A stretch of DNA of 64,000 nucleotides from Burkholderia stabilis (GCF_001742165.1 NZ_CP016444.1:682001-746000), one strand, 5' to 3'; shown: positions 36,833-46,401, counted from the stretch's first letter. Translations and numbers: made by a program. Notes: generated from the letters alone by a model not told the origin.

Positions 36833-38239
36833 TCAGAGGAAATCCCGGATCAGCATCGCGACCCAGCGCCAGGCGCCACCGCAGCCGGCGGCCCGGCAGC
36901 GCGCACCGGTATCCGCCACCAGACGGCGATTGGCGTCGCTCACCGGGCTCGAGTTGTGCAGGTAGTACGCCACGCTGTCCCGCAGCGGATCGATCCCGTC
37001 CTCGGGAATATCCATCCACAGGCCGTTTTCGGTATTGGAGCGGGCCGACAGCGGATCGAAATTGAAGCTGCCGAGATAGTACCTATGGCCGTCGATGAGG
37101 ATCAGCTTCGCGTGCATCATGCGGTTGTCCCGGTCGGCATACTCGCGCACCTCGATCCCGGCATGCACCAGGCCGGCCAGATCGTCGGCATAGGCGCGAC
37201 CGACTGCGGGGAATTCCTGCGTGGTGCTCGCCAGCGAGGCGCTCACGACGGTCACGCGGACGCCTTCGCGCTGCTTGCGTTCAAGCGCCGCGCGCAGTTC
37301 CGGCACCAGGATCAGGTAGGGCGTGACGATCAGGATCTCGTGCTGCGCCGTATCGAACGCGTCGAGCATGTCCTGCAGCGTGCCGGGCGAGCGCTTGTCG
37401 GGCCAGTCGTGGACATAGCGCAAGCGATCGCAGGCGATCGGCGTCCAGCCCGGGTCGACATCCGCTCCCGACGCGGGCGCAGCGCCGGGGCCGTCAGCCG
37501 TATCGGAAGCGGCCGCTGCCGGGGCTGCACCGTCGAGCGGCGCCAGCAGCCGTTCGCGCCAATAGCGGATGCGCGCCGGGTCCAGCGTCGCGTAACCCTG
37601 CGAGACGCGATAGGGGCTGGCGATGTCGAGGAATTTCTCCGGCTCGGGGCGAACCGCCGCCGCGCTGTTCCAGAACAGGTCGAAATGCTGGTGCATGGCG
37701 TGCAGCGCGGACGCGTCCTGGTTGGCGTCGCCTGCCACCATCAGGTCGCGTTCGCTGAGCCAGTTGCGAAAGCTCGGATCCCAGATCGAGGTACTGCCGA
37801 TCACGGCCGTGTCGCCAACCAGGAACAGCTTGTCGTGCATGCGATGCGCAATCTCGGCGAGATGCGAGCGCGGATGGAAGATCTTCAGTTCGATGCCGGG
37901 CGCCACCTCGTGCAGGGCGACGATGAGCTCGTCCTCGAAGGGGAAGTGCGGCTCGGGGCCGATGCCGTCGATCAGCAGCTTGACGGGCACGCCGCGGCGC
38001 GCGGCCGCGACCAGATGATGCAGCATCCGGCCGCCGGTCTGATCGGTTTCGAAGATGTACGCGAGGATGCTGATCTGCTCGGCGGGCGTGGCATGGTCGA
38101 CCAGCGCGATTCGCGACTGCATCAGTTGGCCGTCGTCGAGATTGGCGACCAGGTCGACGCACTGGGCGCGGCCGTGCAGGGAAAAGGCAAGCAAACATGC
38201 CGGAATGAGCGCCAGGCTTCTTCTTGTTGTTGCGGTCAT
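36833..38239 (-). CDS. secreted phospholipase D-like protein (two PLDc domains)
   Basis: 468 residues with a signal peptide (about 1-25). Two PLD repeats: HDKLFLVGDTAVIGS and HAKLILIDGHRYYLGSFNFD. The second fits HxK(x4)D exactly; the first has Gly where Asp is expected, with Asp one residue later. It resembles cardiolipin synthase/PLD-like proteins of proteobacteria. Substrate (phospholipid or DNA) not evident; the signal peptide favours an envelope role. Convergent with bcsC. Confidence 0.85.
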   Translation of the reverse strand: MTATTRRSLALIPACLLAFSLHGRAQCVDLVANLDDGQLMQSRIALVDHATPAEQISILAYIFETDQTGGRMLHHLVAAARRGVPVKLLIDGIGPEPHFPFEDELIVALHEVAPGIELKIFHPRSHLAEIAHRMHDKLFLVGDTAVIGSTSIWDPSFRNWLSERDLMVAGDANQDASALHAMHQHFDLFWNSAAAVRPEPEKFLDIASPYRVSQGYATLDPARIRYWRERLLAPLDGAAPAAAASDTADGPGAAPASGADVDPGWTPIACDRLRYVHDWPDKRSPGTLQDMLDAFDTAQHEILIVTPYLILVPELRAALERKQREGVRVTVVSASLASTTQEFPAVGRAYADDLAGLVHAGIEVREYADRDNRMMHAKLILIDGHRYYLGSFNFDPLSARSNTENGLWMDIPEDGIDPLRDSVAYYLHNSSPVSDANRRLVADTGARCRAAGCGGAWRWVAMLIRDFL

Positions 38240-38365
38240 GATGCGGTGAACGGGTTCGATGTGTTTCGCGGATTGAAAGGGTCGCGGTGTCTCGTCGTTC
38301 CGCTACCGTTCAATCGTGCCGATGCAGGTGCGGTCAGGTGGACGGGTTCACATGCTCACATGCGC

Positions 38366-39043
38366 TTACGCGTACGCGTCGATCAGCACATCGAGATTGC
38401 GTTGCGCGAGCGGCGTGAGCGGCACGAACTCCGCCGATTGAAACAGCGGGGCCTGTCCGCGCAGATGTTCGAGCGCCTGCTTGCGGCCTGCGCGAAAAGC
38501 GGCCGACGGCGCATCGGGGTCCTGCGCCCATTCGCGCGCGATCGCGCGGTCGTATTCGCGCAGCCGGTCGGGCGCGGCGGCGAGGATCGCGAGATCGGCG
38601 TCGAGAAAAAGCCGCCCGGCGCGTTGCAAGTCTGCGTCGGATGCGAGCGCATCGGGCAGCCGGTGCGACTTCGTTGCAAGCACGAGCGCGTGCGCGACTG
38701 ACACATGCGCGGCATGGGCATGCAACCAGGATTCGCTGCAGCGTTCGTTCGTGATCTGCACGAGCCATTGCGCGCTGCGCGCTTCGTTGTCCGCGTAGTC
38801 CGGCAGCGTCGTCGCGTAGACGAAATCGTGTGCCCATACGGCGAGCTCGATGGACGGCCACAGCGGTTCCGTGCGATACGGCGCGAGATGCGCGAACAGT
38901 TCGGCCAGATGCGCGAGCGTATGGTAAAAGCGCTGCGGCTCGCTGTACGCACGTTCGACGAGCGGCCAGACCGCGGCCGTGCCGAAGCAGGCGTCGCAGG
39001 AGGTGTGCAGCGCGAGGGAGAGGTCGGGAGCGAGGTCGTTCAT
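38366..39043 (-). CDS. HD-domain metal-dependent phosphohydrolase-like protein
   Basis: 225 residues. RFYHTLAHLAELFAHL and AVWAHDFVY give the His...HD metal-binding pattern of the predicted HD hydrolases (COG4339). Soluble. ATG at 39043 (MNDLAP) is chosen; 14 further codons upstream lack family resemblance. No partner gene suggests a substrate. Confidence 0.82.
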   Translation of the reverse strand: MNDLAPDLSLALHTSCDACFGTAAVWPLVERAYSEPQRFYHTLAHLAELFAHLAPYRTEPLWPSIELAVWAHDFVYATTLPDYADNEARSAQWLVQITNERCSESWLHAHAAHVSVAHALVLATKSHRLPDALASDADLQRAGRLFLDADLAILAAAPDRLREYDRAIAREWAQDPDAPSAAFRAGRKQALEHLRGQAPLFQSAEFVPLTPLAQRNLDVLIDAYA

Positions 39044-39095
39044 GTCGGCGATCGGCTCGGGCGGGCGATGCGCGCAGCATAACAAACGCCGTTGC

Positions 39096-39956
39096 TTACA
39101 CGTCGATCACGCCGCGCCCGATTTCGATCACGCGGCCGCCGACGCCGATTGCGCCGCTTGCACCGACCGACAGCCGCAGCAGACAAGGCCGCCCGACGGC
39201 TGCACCCTGTTCGACCTGAAACGCGGCGGGCAGCGCGTGGTTGTGCGCCAGCAGCCAGCCGCCGAGATTCGCGCAGGCCGACCCGGTGCCCGGGTCTTCC
39301 GATATGCCGCCGCCCTGCTTCACGAAGAAGTAGCGTGACACCACCGTGCCCGGGCGTTCGGCGTCGAACGCGAACACGTACGCCGTCTTACGGCCGAGAC
39401 TGCTTGTCGGCCAGATGTCGATGCATGCGCTGTCGGGCTGCGCACGCCGCACGGCCGCGGTGCTCTTGAGCGCGACCAGCAGTTGATCGGCGCCGGTATC
39501 GACCCAGACCGGCGGCGCGAGCAGATCGTCTTCCGTCAGCCCCAGCAGGGCGGCCGTCTGCGCGCCGGACAATTCGCACGCGGCAGTTTTCGACATGCCC
39601 GCGTGCGGCGCGGTGAACGTCCACACGTCGTCCCGAGCATTGACGTCGACCACCCCGGCCTTGAATTCGAGGGCGAGCGCGTCGCCGGTTTTCGACAGGT
39701 CGCGCACGACATGCGCGGTGCCGAGCGTCGGATGGCCCGCAAAGGCCATCTCGTAGCCCGGCGTGAAGATGCGCACCCGCGCGTGCGCGCGCGCCGACGG
39801 CAGCACGAAGGTCGTTTCGGACAGGTTGAACTGCACGGCCAGCGCCTGCATGGTCGCGTCGTCCATGCCGCGTGCATCTTCGAATACGCAAAGCGGGTTG
39901 CCGCCGAACGTCGATTCGGCGAATACGTTCAGCAGGCGGAAGGCATACGTGGTCAT
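39096..39956 (-). CDS. PhzF-family isomerase/epimerase-like protein
   Basis: 286 residues. The N-terminus FRLLNVFAESTFGGNPLCVFEDA, the central FAGHPTLGTAHVV and the late EDPGTGSACANLGGWL are the family's active-site motifs; Glu in NLSETTF corresponds to the catalytic acid. Phenazine synthesis genes are absent, so a general isomerase role is more likely than phenazine production. Confidence 0.92.
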   Translation of the reverse strand: MTTYAFRLLNVFAESTFGGNPLCVFEDARGMDDATMQALAVQFNLSETTFVLPSARAHARVRIFTPGYEMAFAGHPTLGTAHVVRDLSKTGDALALEFKAGVVDVNARDDVWTFTAPHAGMSKTAACELSGAQTAALLGLTEDDLLAPPVWVDTGADQLLVALKSTAAVRRAQPDSACIDIWPTSSLGRKTAYVFAFDAERPGTVVSRYFFVKQGGGISEDPGTGSACANLGGWLLAHNHALPAAFQVEQGAAVGRPCLLRLSVGASGAIGVGGRVIEIGRGVIDV

Positions 39957-40026
39957 GTGAATCTCGCGTGGATGGTGGCATGAGCGGCGCGCCGCGTGTA
40001 CCGGCGGCCGGGCGCAGTCGCGTGAG

Positions 40027-40845
40027 TCAGGCTTTGCCGTCGGGCGGCGCGAGCATCGCCTGCATGTCCGGATGCTTCAGGACTTTCCGGTATTCCGCCG
40101 GGCCCAGTGCGTCGATCAGCACGCGCCCGCTGACGTCCGCCTTGATGTACTCGACGGCGAGCAGCGCAATGACCGGGTTGGTTGTCAGCGTTGCCTGATC
40201 GGGCGACTGGTCGCCGAATTCCGCGACCACCGCCTCGGTGTCGTCCGCCACCGCGACGGCGAGCCGGCGTCCGGAAAGCCGGAGCCTCGCACTGGCGCCG
40301 CATTTGGCCATGTCGTACTGACGCGGCCCGTTGAGCGTGCGGTTGCCGTAAATCGCGACGTGGGTGTCGACGCCCCGTGCCGCAGCCGCTTCGAGCAGCG
40401 GCCCCAGGTCGTCGATTTCCTCGTCCCAGACGCCCGCGAAGATCTGCGTCTTCGCACTGACGATGACGCGCGCGAATGCGCTCGTGATCGCTTCCGGCCC
40501 GCTCAGCGACCAGACCAGCCCCGGCTCCTGCCGGACCGGCAACCGGTCGAGCGCGCCGGCGGCCAGGTCGAGATCCGCGTTGAAGCGCGTGCGCAGGTCT
40601 TCCAGCAACGACCGGTGAGGCACGGCCGCATAACGGACGGGCTCCGACCGGTTGATGAGCACCGCACCGCGCGCTTCCAGGCGATTCAGGGTTTCGTAGA
40701 TCTTCGACGGCGGCATGCCGGCGCGCCGGCCGACTTCCGCGCCCGTCAGCGCGGCTTGCCCGACGAGCGCCGCGTAGGCCTGCGCCTCGTACTGGGTAAA
40801 TCCAAGCCGGATCAGCGACGTGATCAGCTCCGCGTTTTCGTTCAT
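40027..40845 (-). CDS. TrmB-type transcriptional regulator
   Basis: 272 residues. An N-terminal winged helix (about 8-75: LGFTQYEAQAYAALVGQAALTGAEVGRRAGMPPSKIYETLNRLEARG) precedes a PLD-fold sensor-like domain (IFAGVWDEEIDDLGPLLEAAAARGVDTHVAIYGN). TrmB proteins are mainly archaeal sugar regulators; bacterial members are fewer. It is divergent from ridA, with two perfect palindromes between. Start MNENAELI at 40845 is chosen. Confidence 0.85.
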   Translation of the reverse strand: MNENAELITSLIRLGFTQYEAQAYAALVGQAALTGAEVGRRAGMPPSKIYETLNRLEARGAVLINRSEPVRYAAVPHRSLLEDLRTRFNADLDLAAGALDRLPVRQEPGLVWSLSGPEAITSAFARVIVSAKTQIFAGVWDEEIDDLGPLLEAAAARGVDTHVAIYGNRTLNGPRQYDMAKCGASARLRLSGRRLAVAVADDTEAVVAEFGDQSPDQATLTTNPVIALLAVEYIKADVSGRVLIDALGPAEYRKVLKHPDMQAMLAPPDGKA

Positions 40846-40899
40846 GTGTGTTGGCTCCGGCTCCGCTCCTACCGCGATCGGCATGGGATGTCTTGATTA

Positions 40900-40947
40900 A
40901 CTACCGGAGTAGTATACAATCCGCCAAACTTACTACCCAAGTAGTAA
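40900..40947. promoter_or_regulatory. paired palindromic operators between trmB-type gene and ridA
   Basis: ACTACcggaGTAGT (40900-40913) and TTACTACccaaGTAGTAA (40930-40947) are perfect inverted repeats sharing ACTAC-N4-GTAGT. Their centres are 32 bases apart, about three helical turns, which suits co-operative binding of two dimers on one DNA face. They overlap the expected promoter region of ridA. Confidence 0.75.
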
Positions 40948-40983
40948 GTCATGTTCCTGAACCTTATCGGAGGGATCTTCAAG

Positions 40984-41349
40984 ATGCGCCAAAGGATCAG
41001 TACCGGCTCCCCGTGGGAGCCCAGGGTGGGCTATTCGCGCGCGGTCGTCGTCGACGACACCATCTACATTTCGGGAACGGCCGGCAAAGGCGCCGACGTG
41101 TACGCACAGACGCGCGATGCGCTGGCGACGATCGAAAAAGTGCTCACGGACAGCGGCTTCTCGTTGTCCGACGTGGTCCAGAGCCGGCTGGTGGTCGCGG
41201 ATTTCGACCACTGGGAAGACGCGGCGCGCGCGCATGGCGAGATCTACGGCGAGATCCGGCCGGCGTTTTCGCTGGTGCATGCGCTTCCGTTCGTCGACCC
41301 GGAGATCCTGGTCGAGGTCGAGGCGATCGCGGTCAGGACCGCCGCATGA
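40984..41349 (+). CDS. RidA-family protein
   Basis: 121 residues. WEPRVGYSRAVVVDDTIYISGTAG, TRDALATIEKVLTDSGFSLSDVVQ and the C-terminal EVEAIAVR match the YjgF/RidA fold. RidA proteins hydrolyse reactive enamine/imine intermediates; many operon-specific members lack the Arg and act elsewhere, and the Arg position (ALPFVDPEILVEVEAIA lacks an obvious R105 equivalent) is uncertain here. ATG at 40984 is chosen because GGAGGGA lies 9 bases upstream; ATG 40951 overlaps the operator area. Confidence 0.87.
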   Translation: MRQRISTGSPWEPRVGYSRAVVVDDTIYISGTAGKGADVYAQTRDALATIEKVLTDSGFSLSDVVQSRLVVADFDHWEDAARAHGEIYGEIRPAFSLVHALPFVDPEILVEVEAIAVRTAA

Positions 41350-42533
41350 CGGACGCCGGTCAGCGCGCGCATCTGTCCCGCGCCGCAATCGCGGCGCTGG
41401 CGCTGGCGGCGGGCGTGGCGATCGCCAACGGCTATGCGTTGCAGCCGTCGCTGTCGGTCATCGCGAGCGACTTCGGCGTGCCCGTCGCGCGGATGGCGGC
41501 GCTCGCGTCCGTGACGATGCTCGGTTATCTGGCCGGCCTCGCGCTGCTGGTTCCGCTGGCGGACCGGTTCAGTCCGCGCACGCTCATCCCGATGCAAATG
41601 GGCCTGCTCGCGGTGTTGCTCGCATGCGCGTCGCGCTCGTCGGGGCCGGTCGCGCTCGACATCGTCTTTTTCCTGGTCGGCGCGGCGACGACGGTCGCGG
41701 CGCAATGCAGCGCCGTCGTCGGAAAGCATGCGCAACCGCAGCAGCGCGGCGCGGCGATGGGCGTCGTGTCGGCGGGCATTTCCGCCGGCATCCTGCTGAG
41801 CCGCTTCGTCGGTGGCGTGCTGTCGCAATGGTGCGGGTGGCGCGGCGCGCTGCTGGCGCTGGCGGGATGCGTTGCGCTGGTCGCCATCGGCGGCGCGTCG
41901 CTGTTGCCCGGCGGCCGGCCGGCGCGGCGGCCTTCCGGTTATGCGGCCACGATCGGCGCGATTCCGCAGTTGCTGCGCGACAGCGTTCAACTGAGGCGTC
42001 GCAGCTGCGCCGGCATGCTGTGGTTCTTCGCGTTCAATCTGGTCTGGGTGGGGCTCGCGATCCGCCTGGCCGAACCGCCCTATGGAATGAGTGCGGCGGC
42101 GATCGGCGCGTACAGTCTTGCTGGCGTGCTCGGCCTGGGCGTCACGCGTGTCGCCGGAAAATTCACCGACCGATTCGGCGATCGTGCGGTGATCCGGTGC
42201 GGGCTCGTTGTGTCGGCGCTGTCGGCCTTGCTGCTTGGCGCCGTGCTCGGCAGTCCCGGGTGGACGGGCGTCGCGCTGGCGATGTTCGACGCAGGTTGTT
42301 TTGCTGCGCAGGTTGCGAACCAGTCGCGGGTCGTCGCGATTCAGCCCGCGCGGGCCGGCGCGTTGAGCGCGGCCTATCTCACGCTCTACTACGCGGCCGG
42401 CGCCGGCGGCGCGGTAGCGGCGGGGTGGCTCAACGAGCGGATCGGGTGGGGCGCGATGATGATCGTCACGGCGGTGGCCATCACTGCGGCCGGGTGGGTC
42501 GGCACCGTACCTGAAATCCGTTCGACGACTTAG
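41346..42533 (+). CDS. MFS transporter
   Basis: 395 residues, about twelve membrane helices. Motif A LVPLADRFSPRTLIPM is after helix 2, and AAYLTLYYAAGAGGAVAAGWL is near the end. Its ATG overlaps the ridA stop, so exporter and RidA are co-translated under the TrmB-type regulator. Substrate unknown; an amine- or imine-yielding compound would be consistent. Confidence 0.88.
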   Translation: MTDAGQRAHLSRAAIAALALAAGVAIANGYALQPSLSVIASDFGVPVARMAALASVTMLGYLAGLALLVPLADRFSPRTLIPMQMGLLAVLLACASRSSGPVALDIVFFLVGAATTVAAQCSAVVGKHAQPQQRGAAMGVVSAGISAGILLSRFVGGVLSQWCGWRGALLALAGCVALVAIGGASLLPGGRPARRPSGYAATIGAIPQLLRDSVQLRRRSCAGMLWFFAFNLVWVGLAIRLAEPPYGMSAAAIGAYSLAGVLGLGVTRVAGKFTDRFGDRAVIRCGLVVSALSALLLGAVLGSPGWTGVALAMFDAGCFAAQVANQSRVVAIQPARAGALSAAYLTLYYAAGAGGAVAAGWLNERIGWGAMMIVTAVAITAAGWVGTVPEIRSTT

Positions 42534-43858
42534 TGTTGCGACGACTGGTTGAGTTCGCGGGGTTTGCGCGCGATGACCGGCAATCGCTTAGCATCTTTCG
42601 GACGGAGCCGATCTTGCTGCGAGGATGTTGGCGCCGGTAGGCACACTGGCTGTTACCGTACAGGGGTAACGTAATTAGTTAGCAAGCTATTGATTTGCGC
42701 TTGTTTTCGGAGGAATAGGCGCGGCGCTCACAATGTGGAGCCCGGTCGATAACTCAAACTGGCTGCCACTCGGCGCTGATGGGTAGCCTATTTTTTTTTG
42801 GCGGCTACCCTCCGGAGCGGGTTCCATTTCCGGCAAGAGCGGCTGCCACGTCGCTCGAAACCTGCCGCCGATCTTCACTCGCGCCACGACACATGGCAGC
42901 GCTCGCCTGCCGTGCGACTATGAGAGGGTCTTATTCGCGACTTTTATGCAGAAGCCTTTCTTATTGAAAGGTAATGCTTCATGCACAGGGTCGTGGATTC
43001 TCGGAAATTGATCTGGTCGATATTGAATTTTGAAATCAAATTTCAATCGATGAAACAATTTTCCTCGTCGGATTGGTGAGAATCATATTATGTGATCGAT
43101 TGAAATCGGTCGTGGTCGGCATTGATTCGGCACGAATGAATATCGATCCTTTGGTCAGCGTTGCCAGAGCGAAGCTCCCCAAGGCGACACATATTCGAGA
43201 GGCCACCCCGGGATCGGCTCCATCAAGCTTGCGGCCGTGAATTCCCCATCGGTTGCTCACATGCCTGTAGATCTCATCCGCCACCAGGCTGGTTGCGAGG
43301 CGTGGACGCACCGGGATGGATCGTGCACCGCTCAACCTTCCGAGCGAAGGTTGCAATCAACCGCAATGACGTCGATTCGACTCATTGAACGCCATTTTTG
43401 AAAGCGATGAAAGAATTCGATTTGGTGATTTAATGATGTAAATGAATCTAATAACGATATTTGAATTGATTGTTTAGAGTTGTTTGTGGGTGACAGTATC
43501 GTTAACAAATGGTTAACCATTCCCGGTGATTGCGAACGAAAAACGCACTCGCTATGGAGTGGTCGAGGATCGTATCTGTCTGGATCAATTGATGTTCAGT
43601 GAAAGTGGCGTTTGTACAAATCCAAATAAGCGCCATCGTCATGCTGCATCGACGATCGCGCAGTCGATTTCCGAAGCGTCAGGCGATAAGTACGCTGCCT
43701 GATATACCGCTGCCGTTTGCCAGGGATTCCCGTGAACTGCGCGCATCTCCACGCGGGCTCGACCCGGCGCGGAGGTGAGCGGGGCCGGCGCCATCGTCGA
43801 TCGACCGCGCTCACGGCAGCGTTTCATGTGTTCTTCATTTCGAGCCGCACTATCCGCC
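42534..43858. other. AT-rich gene-poor region
   Basis: About 1.3 kb, clearly lower in GC than the rest, between the MFS and the TonB locus. No frame has a recognisable product. It contains hairpins (GTTACC/GGTAAC 42652-42670; GGGTAGCC/GGCTACCC 42781-42810 with a ten-T run in its loop; 42947-42985) and a 7-3-7 inverted repeat (43030-43046). It likely holds the promoter of the downstream locus. Confidence 0.6.
42947..42985. other. bulged stem-loop in AT-rich region
   Basis: CCTTTC/GAAAGG closes a TTATT loop, extended outward by GAAG/CTTC and TGCA/TGCA pairing with short bulges. Could be a structured RNA element or terminator; no T-tract of usual kind follows. Confidence 0.35.
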
Positions 43859-44785
43859 ATGTCCTTCTCTCGTATTGCAGGCAAGCTGTTCGTGATTTGC
43901 GTCGCCAGCATCGCGTCGTTTTCCTTCGCGGTCACGCTCGACCTCAGTTCGCAACAGTCGACTCGTCCGCGTGCGGCACCCGTTGCCGACGCGATCCATG
44001 CGATTCCGTCGAACACGCGCTTTGTCGACAAGAAGGCGCTTACGGTCGGCATCGTCGCGAGCATGCTGCCGCTCAGCGCCTATGCGAACGATGTCAAGAC
44101 GGTCGTCGGCTTCGATCCGGACATCGCGCAGTTGCTGGCGGATAGCCTGGGACGCCGCCTCGACATCGTGGCAATCGCGTGGCCGGACTGGCCGCTGGCG
44201 CTGGAATCCGGCAGGGTCGATGCGGTGATCTCGAACGTCACCGTGACCGAGCAGCGCAAGGAGAAATTCGATTTCTCGACTTATCGCCAGGACGTGCTCG
44301 GCTTCTACGTGAAGAACGGCAGCCGGATCAAGGCGATCAACGCACCGGCAGATATCGCGGGGCTGCGCATCGTCAGTGATTCCGGCACCAATCAGGAGAA
44401 GATCCTGCTCGAGTGGGACAAGGAAAACGTCGCGCATGGACTGAGGCCGATTCAGGTCCAGTACTACGACGACGAGGCCGTGCGCGCCGTGGCGCTGCAA
44501 TCGGGGCGTGCGGATGCGTTGTTCAGCGTCAACGCGGTCTTTGCGTACCAGGCGGCACAACAGAAGAACATCCATCTCGTCGGCGTTGTCAACGGCGGGT
44601 GGCCGAGAGCCGCTGAAATCGCGGTCGCGACACGCAAGGGCAGCGGTCTGGCCGAACCGCTGACCGTTGCGATCAATGCCGCGATCAAGGACGGGCAATA
44701 CGCGAAAGTCCTGACGCGCTGGAATCTCGGCGCCGAGGCGATCGAGCGCGCGGCGACCAACCCGCCGGGCTTGCCGAAGATGTGA
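43859..44785 (+). CDS. ABC-type amino-acid-like substrate-binding protein
   Basis: 308 residues with a signal peptide (about 5-25, IAGKLFVICVASIASFSFA). A type 2 periplasmic-binding fold: KALTVGIVASMLPLSAYA, VVGFDPDIAQLLADSLGRR, FDFSTYRQDVLGFYVK and GLRIVSDSGTNQEKILLEW. No permease adjoins it; it precedes a TonB system and TonB receptor, so it may pick up the substrate imported by that receptor. ATG at 43859; an upstream ATG at 43826 is possible. Confidence 0.85.
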   Translation: MSFSRIAGKLFVICVASIASFSFAVTLDLSSQQSTRPRAAPVADAIHAIPSNTRFVDKKALTVGIVASMLPLSAYANDVKTVVGFDPDIAQLLADSLGRRLDIVAIAWPDWPLALESGRVDAVISNVTVTEQRKEKFDFSTYRQDVLGFYVKNGSRIKAINAPADIAGLRIVSDSGTNQEKILLEWDKENVAHGLRPIQVQYYDDEAVRAVALQSGRADALFSVNAVFAYQAAQQKNIHLVGVVNGGWPRAAEIAVATRKGSGLAEPLTVAINAAIKDGQYAKVLTRWNLGAEAIERAATNPPGLPKM

Positions 44786-44863
44786 TGCAACGGGCATGGG
44801 TCGGATGGATCGCCGGTCGTGCTTCAAACAATCTGAATTTCGTGGAAACAGAAGGAGAGCTTC

Positions 44864-45565
44864 ATGTCGGACTCGACGGCGACCGCGGCGAAGTGGTTGG
44901 AGCGCCCGCGACAATACGGGGCGAACAGGCAGGGAACGGCACGCCGCTATGCCGGTATCGTCGTCGTACTGCTGTTGCACGTCGTGTTCGTCTACGCGTT
45001 GCTCAACGGCCTTGCGAGCAAGGTGGTGCAGGCGATCCAGAATCCGGTGGAGGTGCATATCCTGAAGCCGGTCAAACCGCCGCCGCCGCCGCCGATTCCG
45101 ATCGTCAAGCTGGCGCCGCCGACGCCGGCGGCGCCGCCCAAGCGTGTGGCGCCTTACGTGCCGAAGCCCGAGGTGCCCGTAGTGGCGCAGCCCGTACGGA
45201 CCATCGAGCACCAGGCCGAGCAGCCGGCACCGGTGGCGCCCCCTGCACCTCCCGCGCCGATCGCGCCGCCTGCAGCGGCCGTCGCGAAGCCGGTGAGTCA
45301 CGAGGCCGGCGTTGTGTGCCCGAACTCCGACAAGGTGCGTGCCGCAATGGTGTATCCGGAAGAGGCGCAGAACAACAACATTACGGGCGACGTCCTGATT
45401 TCGTTCGTGGTCGATCCGCAGGGCCGCGTCACGGAAGAGAAAGTCGAGCGGTCCGCCGATCCGTTGCTCGACCGAGCGGCTTTCAACGCCGTCAAGAAAT
45501 TCAACTGCGTAGCGCAGGGCCAACCCGTGCGAGTGCAGGTACCGTTTTCGTTCAACCTGAATTGA
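44864..45565 (+). CDS. TonB energy transducer
   Basis: 233 residues. One membrane helix (about 29-48), a Pro-rich periplasmic spacer (about 68-140, PPPPPPIPI and APPAPPAPIAPP) and a C-terminal TonB domain (MVYPEEAQNNNITGDVLISFVVDPQGRV). GGAGAG lies before the ATG. It couples the inner-membrane ExbB-ExbD motor to the receptor downstream. Locus-specific rather than housekeeping, given the context. Confidence 0.92.
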   Translation: MSDSTATAAKWLERPRQYGANRQGTARRYAGIVVVLLLHVVFVYALLNGLASKVVQAIQNPVEVHILKPVKPPPPPPIPIVKLAPPTPAAPPKRVAPYVPKPEVPVVAQPVRTIEHQAEQPAPVAPPAPPAPIAPPAAAVAKPVSHEAGVVCPNSDKVRAAMVYPEEAQNNNITGDVLISFVVDPQGRVTEEKVERSADPLLDRAAFNAVKKFNCVAQGQPVRVQVPFSFNLN

Positions 45566-45585
45566 CCGTCATTTCCGGAGCAATC

Positions 45586-46389
45586 ATGAAGAAGCAGACT
45601 TTTGCCGCGCGCACAGCCGGCACGATCGCGGCGGCTGGCGCCGTTGCACTCCTTGCGCCACCGTTCGCATGGGCGCAGGAAGCGACCCGCGCCGCGCAAG
45701 CGGCCAACCCGTACGGTCTGGGGGCGTTGTGGGCCAACGGCGATTTCGTCGCCCGTTTCGTGCTGCTCGTGCTGGTCGTGATGTCGATGGGCAGCTGGTA
45801 CATCATGATTACCAAGTTCGTCGAGCAGGCTCGGGCCGGCCGCCGCGCCACGTCGGCCGACGCCCGGCTATGGAGCGCACCGTCGCTCGCGGTCGGCGTA
45901 ACCGAGCTCGACGACAATTCGCCGTTCCGCTTCATCGCGGAGACGGGGCTCGAGGCTGCCGACCATCACGACGAAGCGCTGCTCGAGGAAGTGGACCGCA
46001 ACACCTGGATCCAGGTGTCGATCGATCGCGCGAGCACCAACGTTTCGAACCGCTTGCAGGACGGCCTCGCGTTTCTCGCCACGGTGGGTTCCACCGCGCC
46101 GTTCGTCGGCCTGTTCGGCACGGTCTGGGGTATCTATCATGCGCTGACGGCCATCGGCATTGCGGGTCAGGCGTCGATCGACAAGGTCGCGGGCCCGGTC
46201 GGCGAGGCGCTCATCATGACCGCCATCGGCCTTGCCGTCGCCGTGCCCGCCGTGCTCGGCTACAACTTCCTTGTACGTCGCAACAAGTCGCTGATGGAGC
46301 GCGTACGCAACTTTGGGGCGCAACTGCATACGGTGCTGCTCGCCGGCGGCCGGAAGCGCTCGATGCGCGCCGTCGTCAACGCGAACTGA
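45586..46389 (+). CDS. ExbB/MotA-TolQ-type proton channel protein
   Basis: 267 residues. An N-terminal signal-like segment (about 12-31), then three membrane helices (about 54-78, 160-185, 200-220). LATVGSTAPFVGLFGTVWGI and ALIMTAIGLAVAVPAVLGYN are ExbB/TolQ signatures. TTTCCGGAG precedes the ATG. It forms the motor with the two ExbD proteins that follow. Confidence 0.93.
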   Translation: MKKQTFAARTAGTIAAAGAVALLAPPFAWAQEATRAAQAANPYGLGALWANGDFVARFVLLVLVVMSMGSWYIMITKFVEQARAGRRATSADARLWSAPSLAVGVTELDDNSPFRFIAETGLEAADHHDEALLEEVDRNTWIQVSIDRASTNVSNRLQDGLAFLATVGSTAPFVGLFGTVWGIYHALTAIGIAGQASIDKVAGPVGEALIMTAIGLAVAVPAVLGYNFLVRRNKSLMERVRNFGAQLHTVLLAGGRKRSMRAVVNAN

Positions 46390-46401
46390 GCGCGACCCGC
46401 C

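Noticed and set aside
43036..43356. 106-codon minus-strand frame in the AT-rich block
   Set aside because: Composition is less biased than the usual shadows, but no family, no clear ribosome site and no partner gene.
43850..45523. 557-codon minus-strand frame opposite the solo binding protein and tonB
   Set aside because: Strings of RRRR and HRR typical of antisense to Pro-rich coding sequence; no domain.
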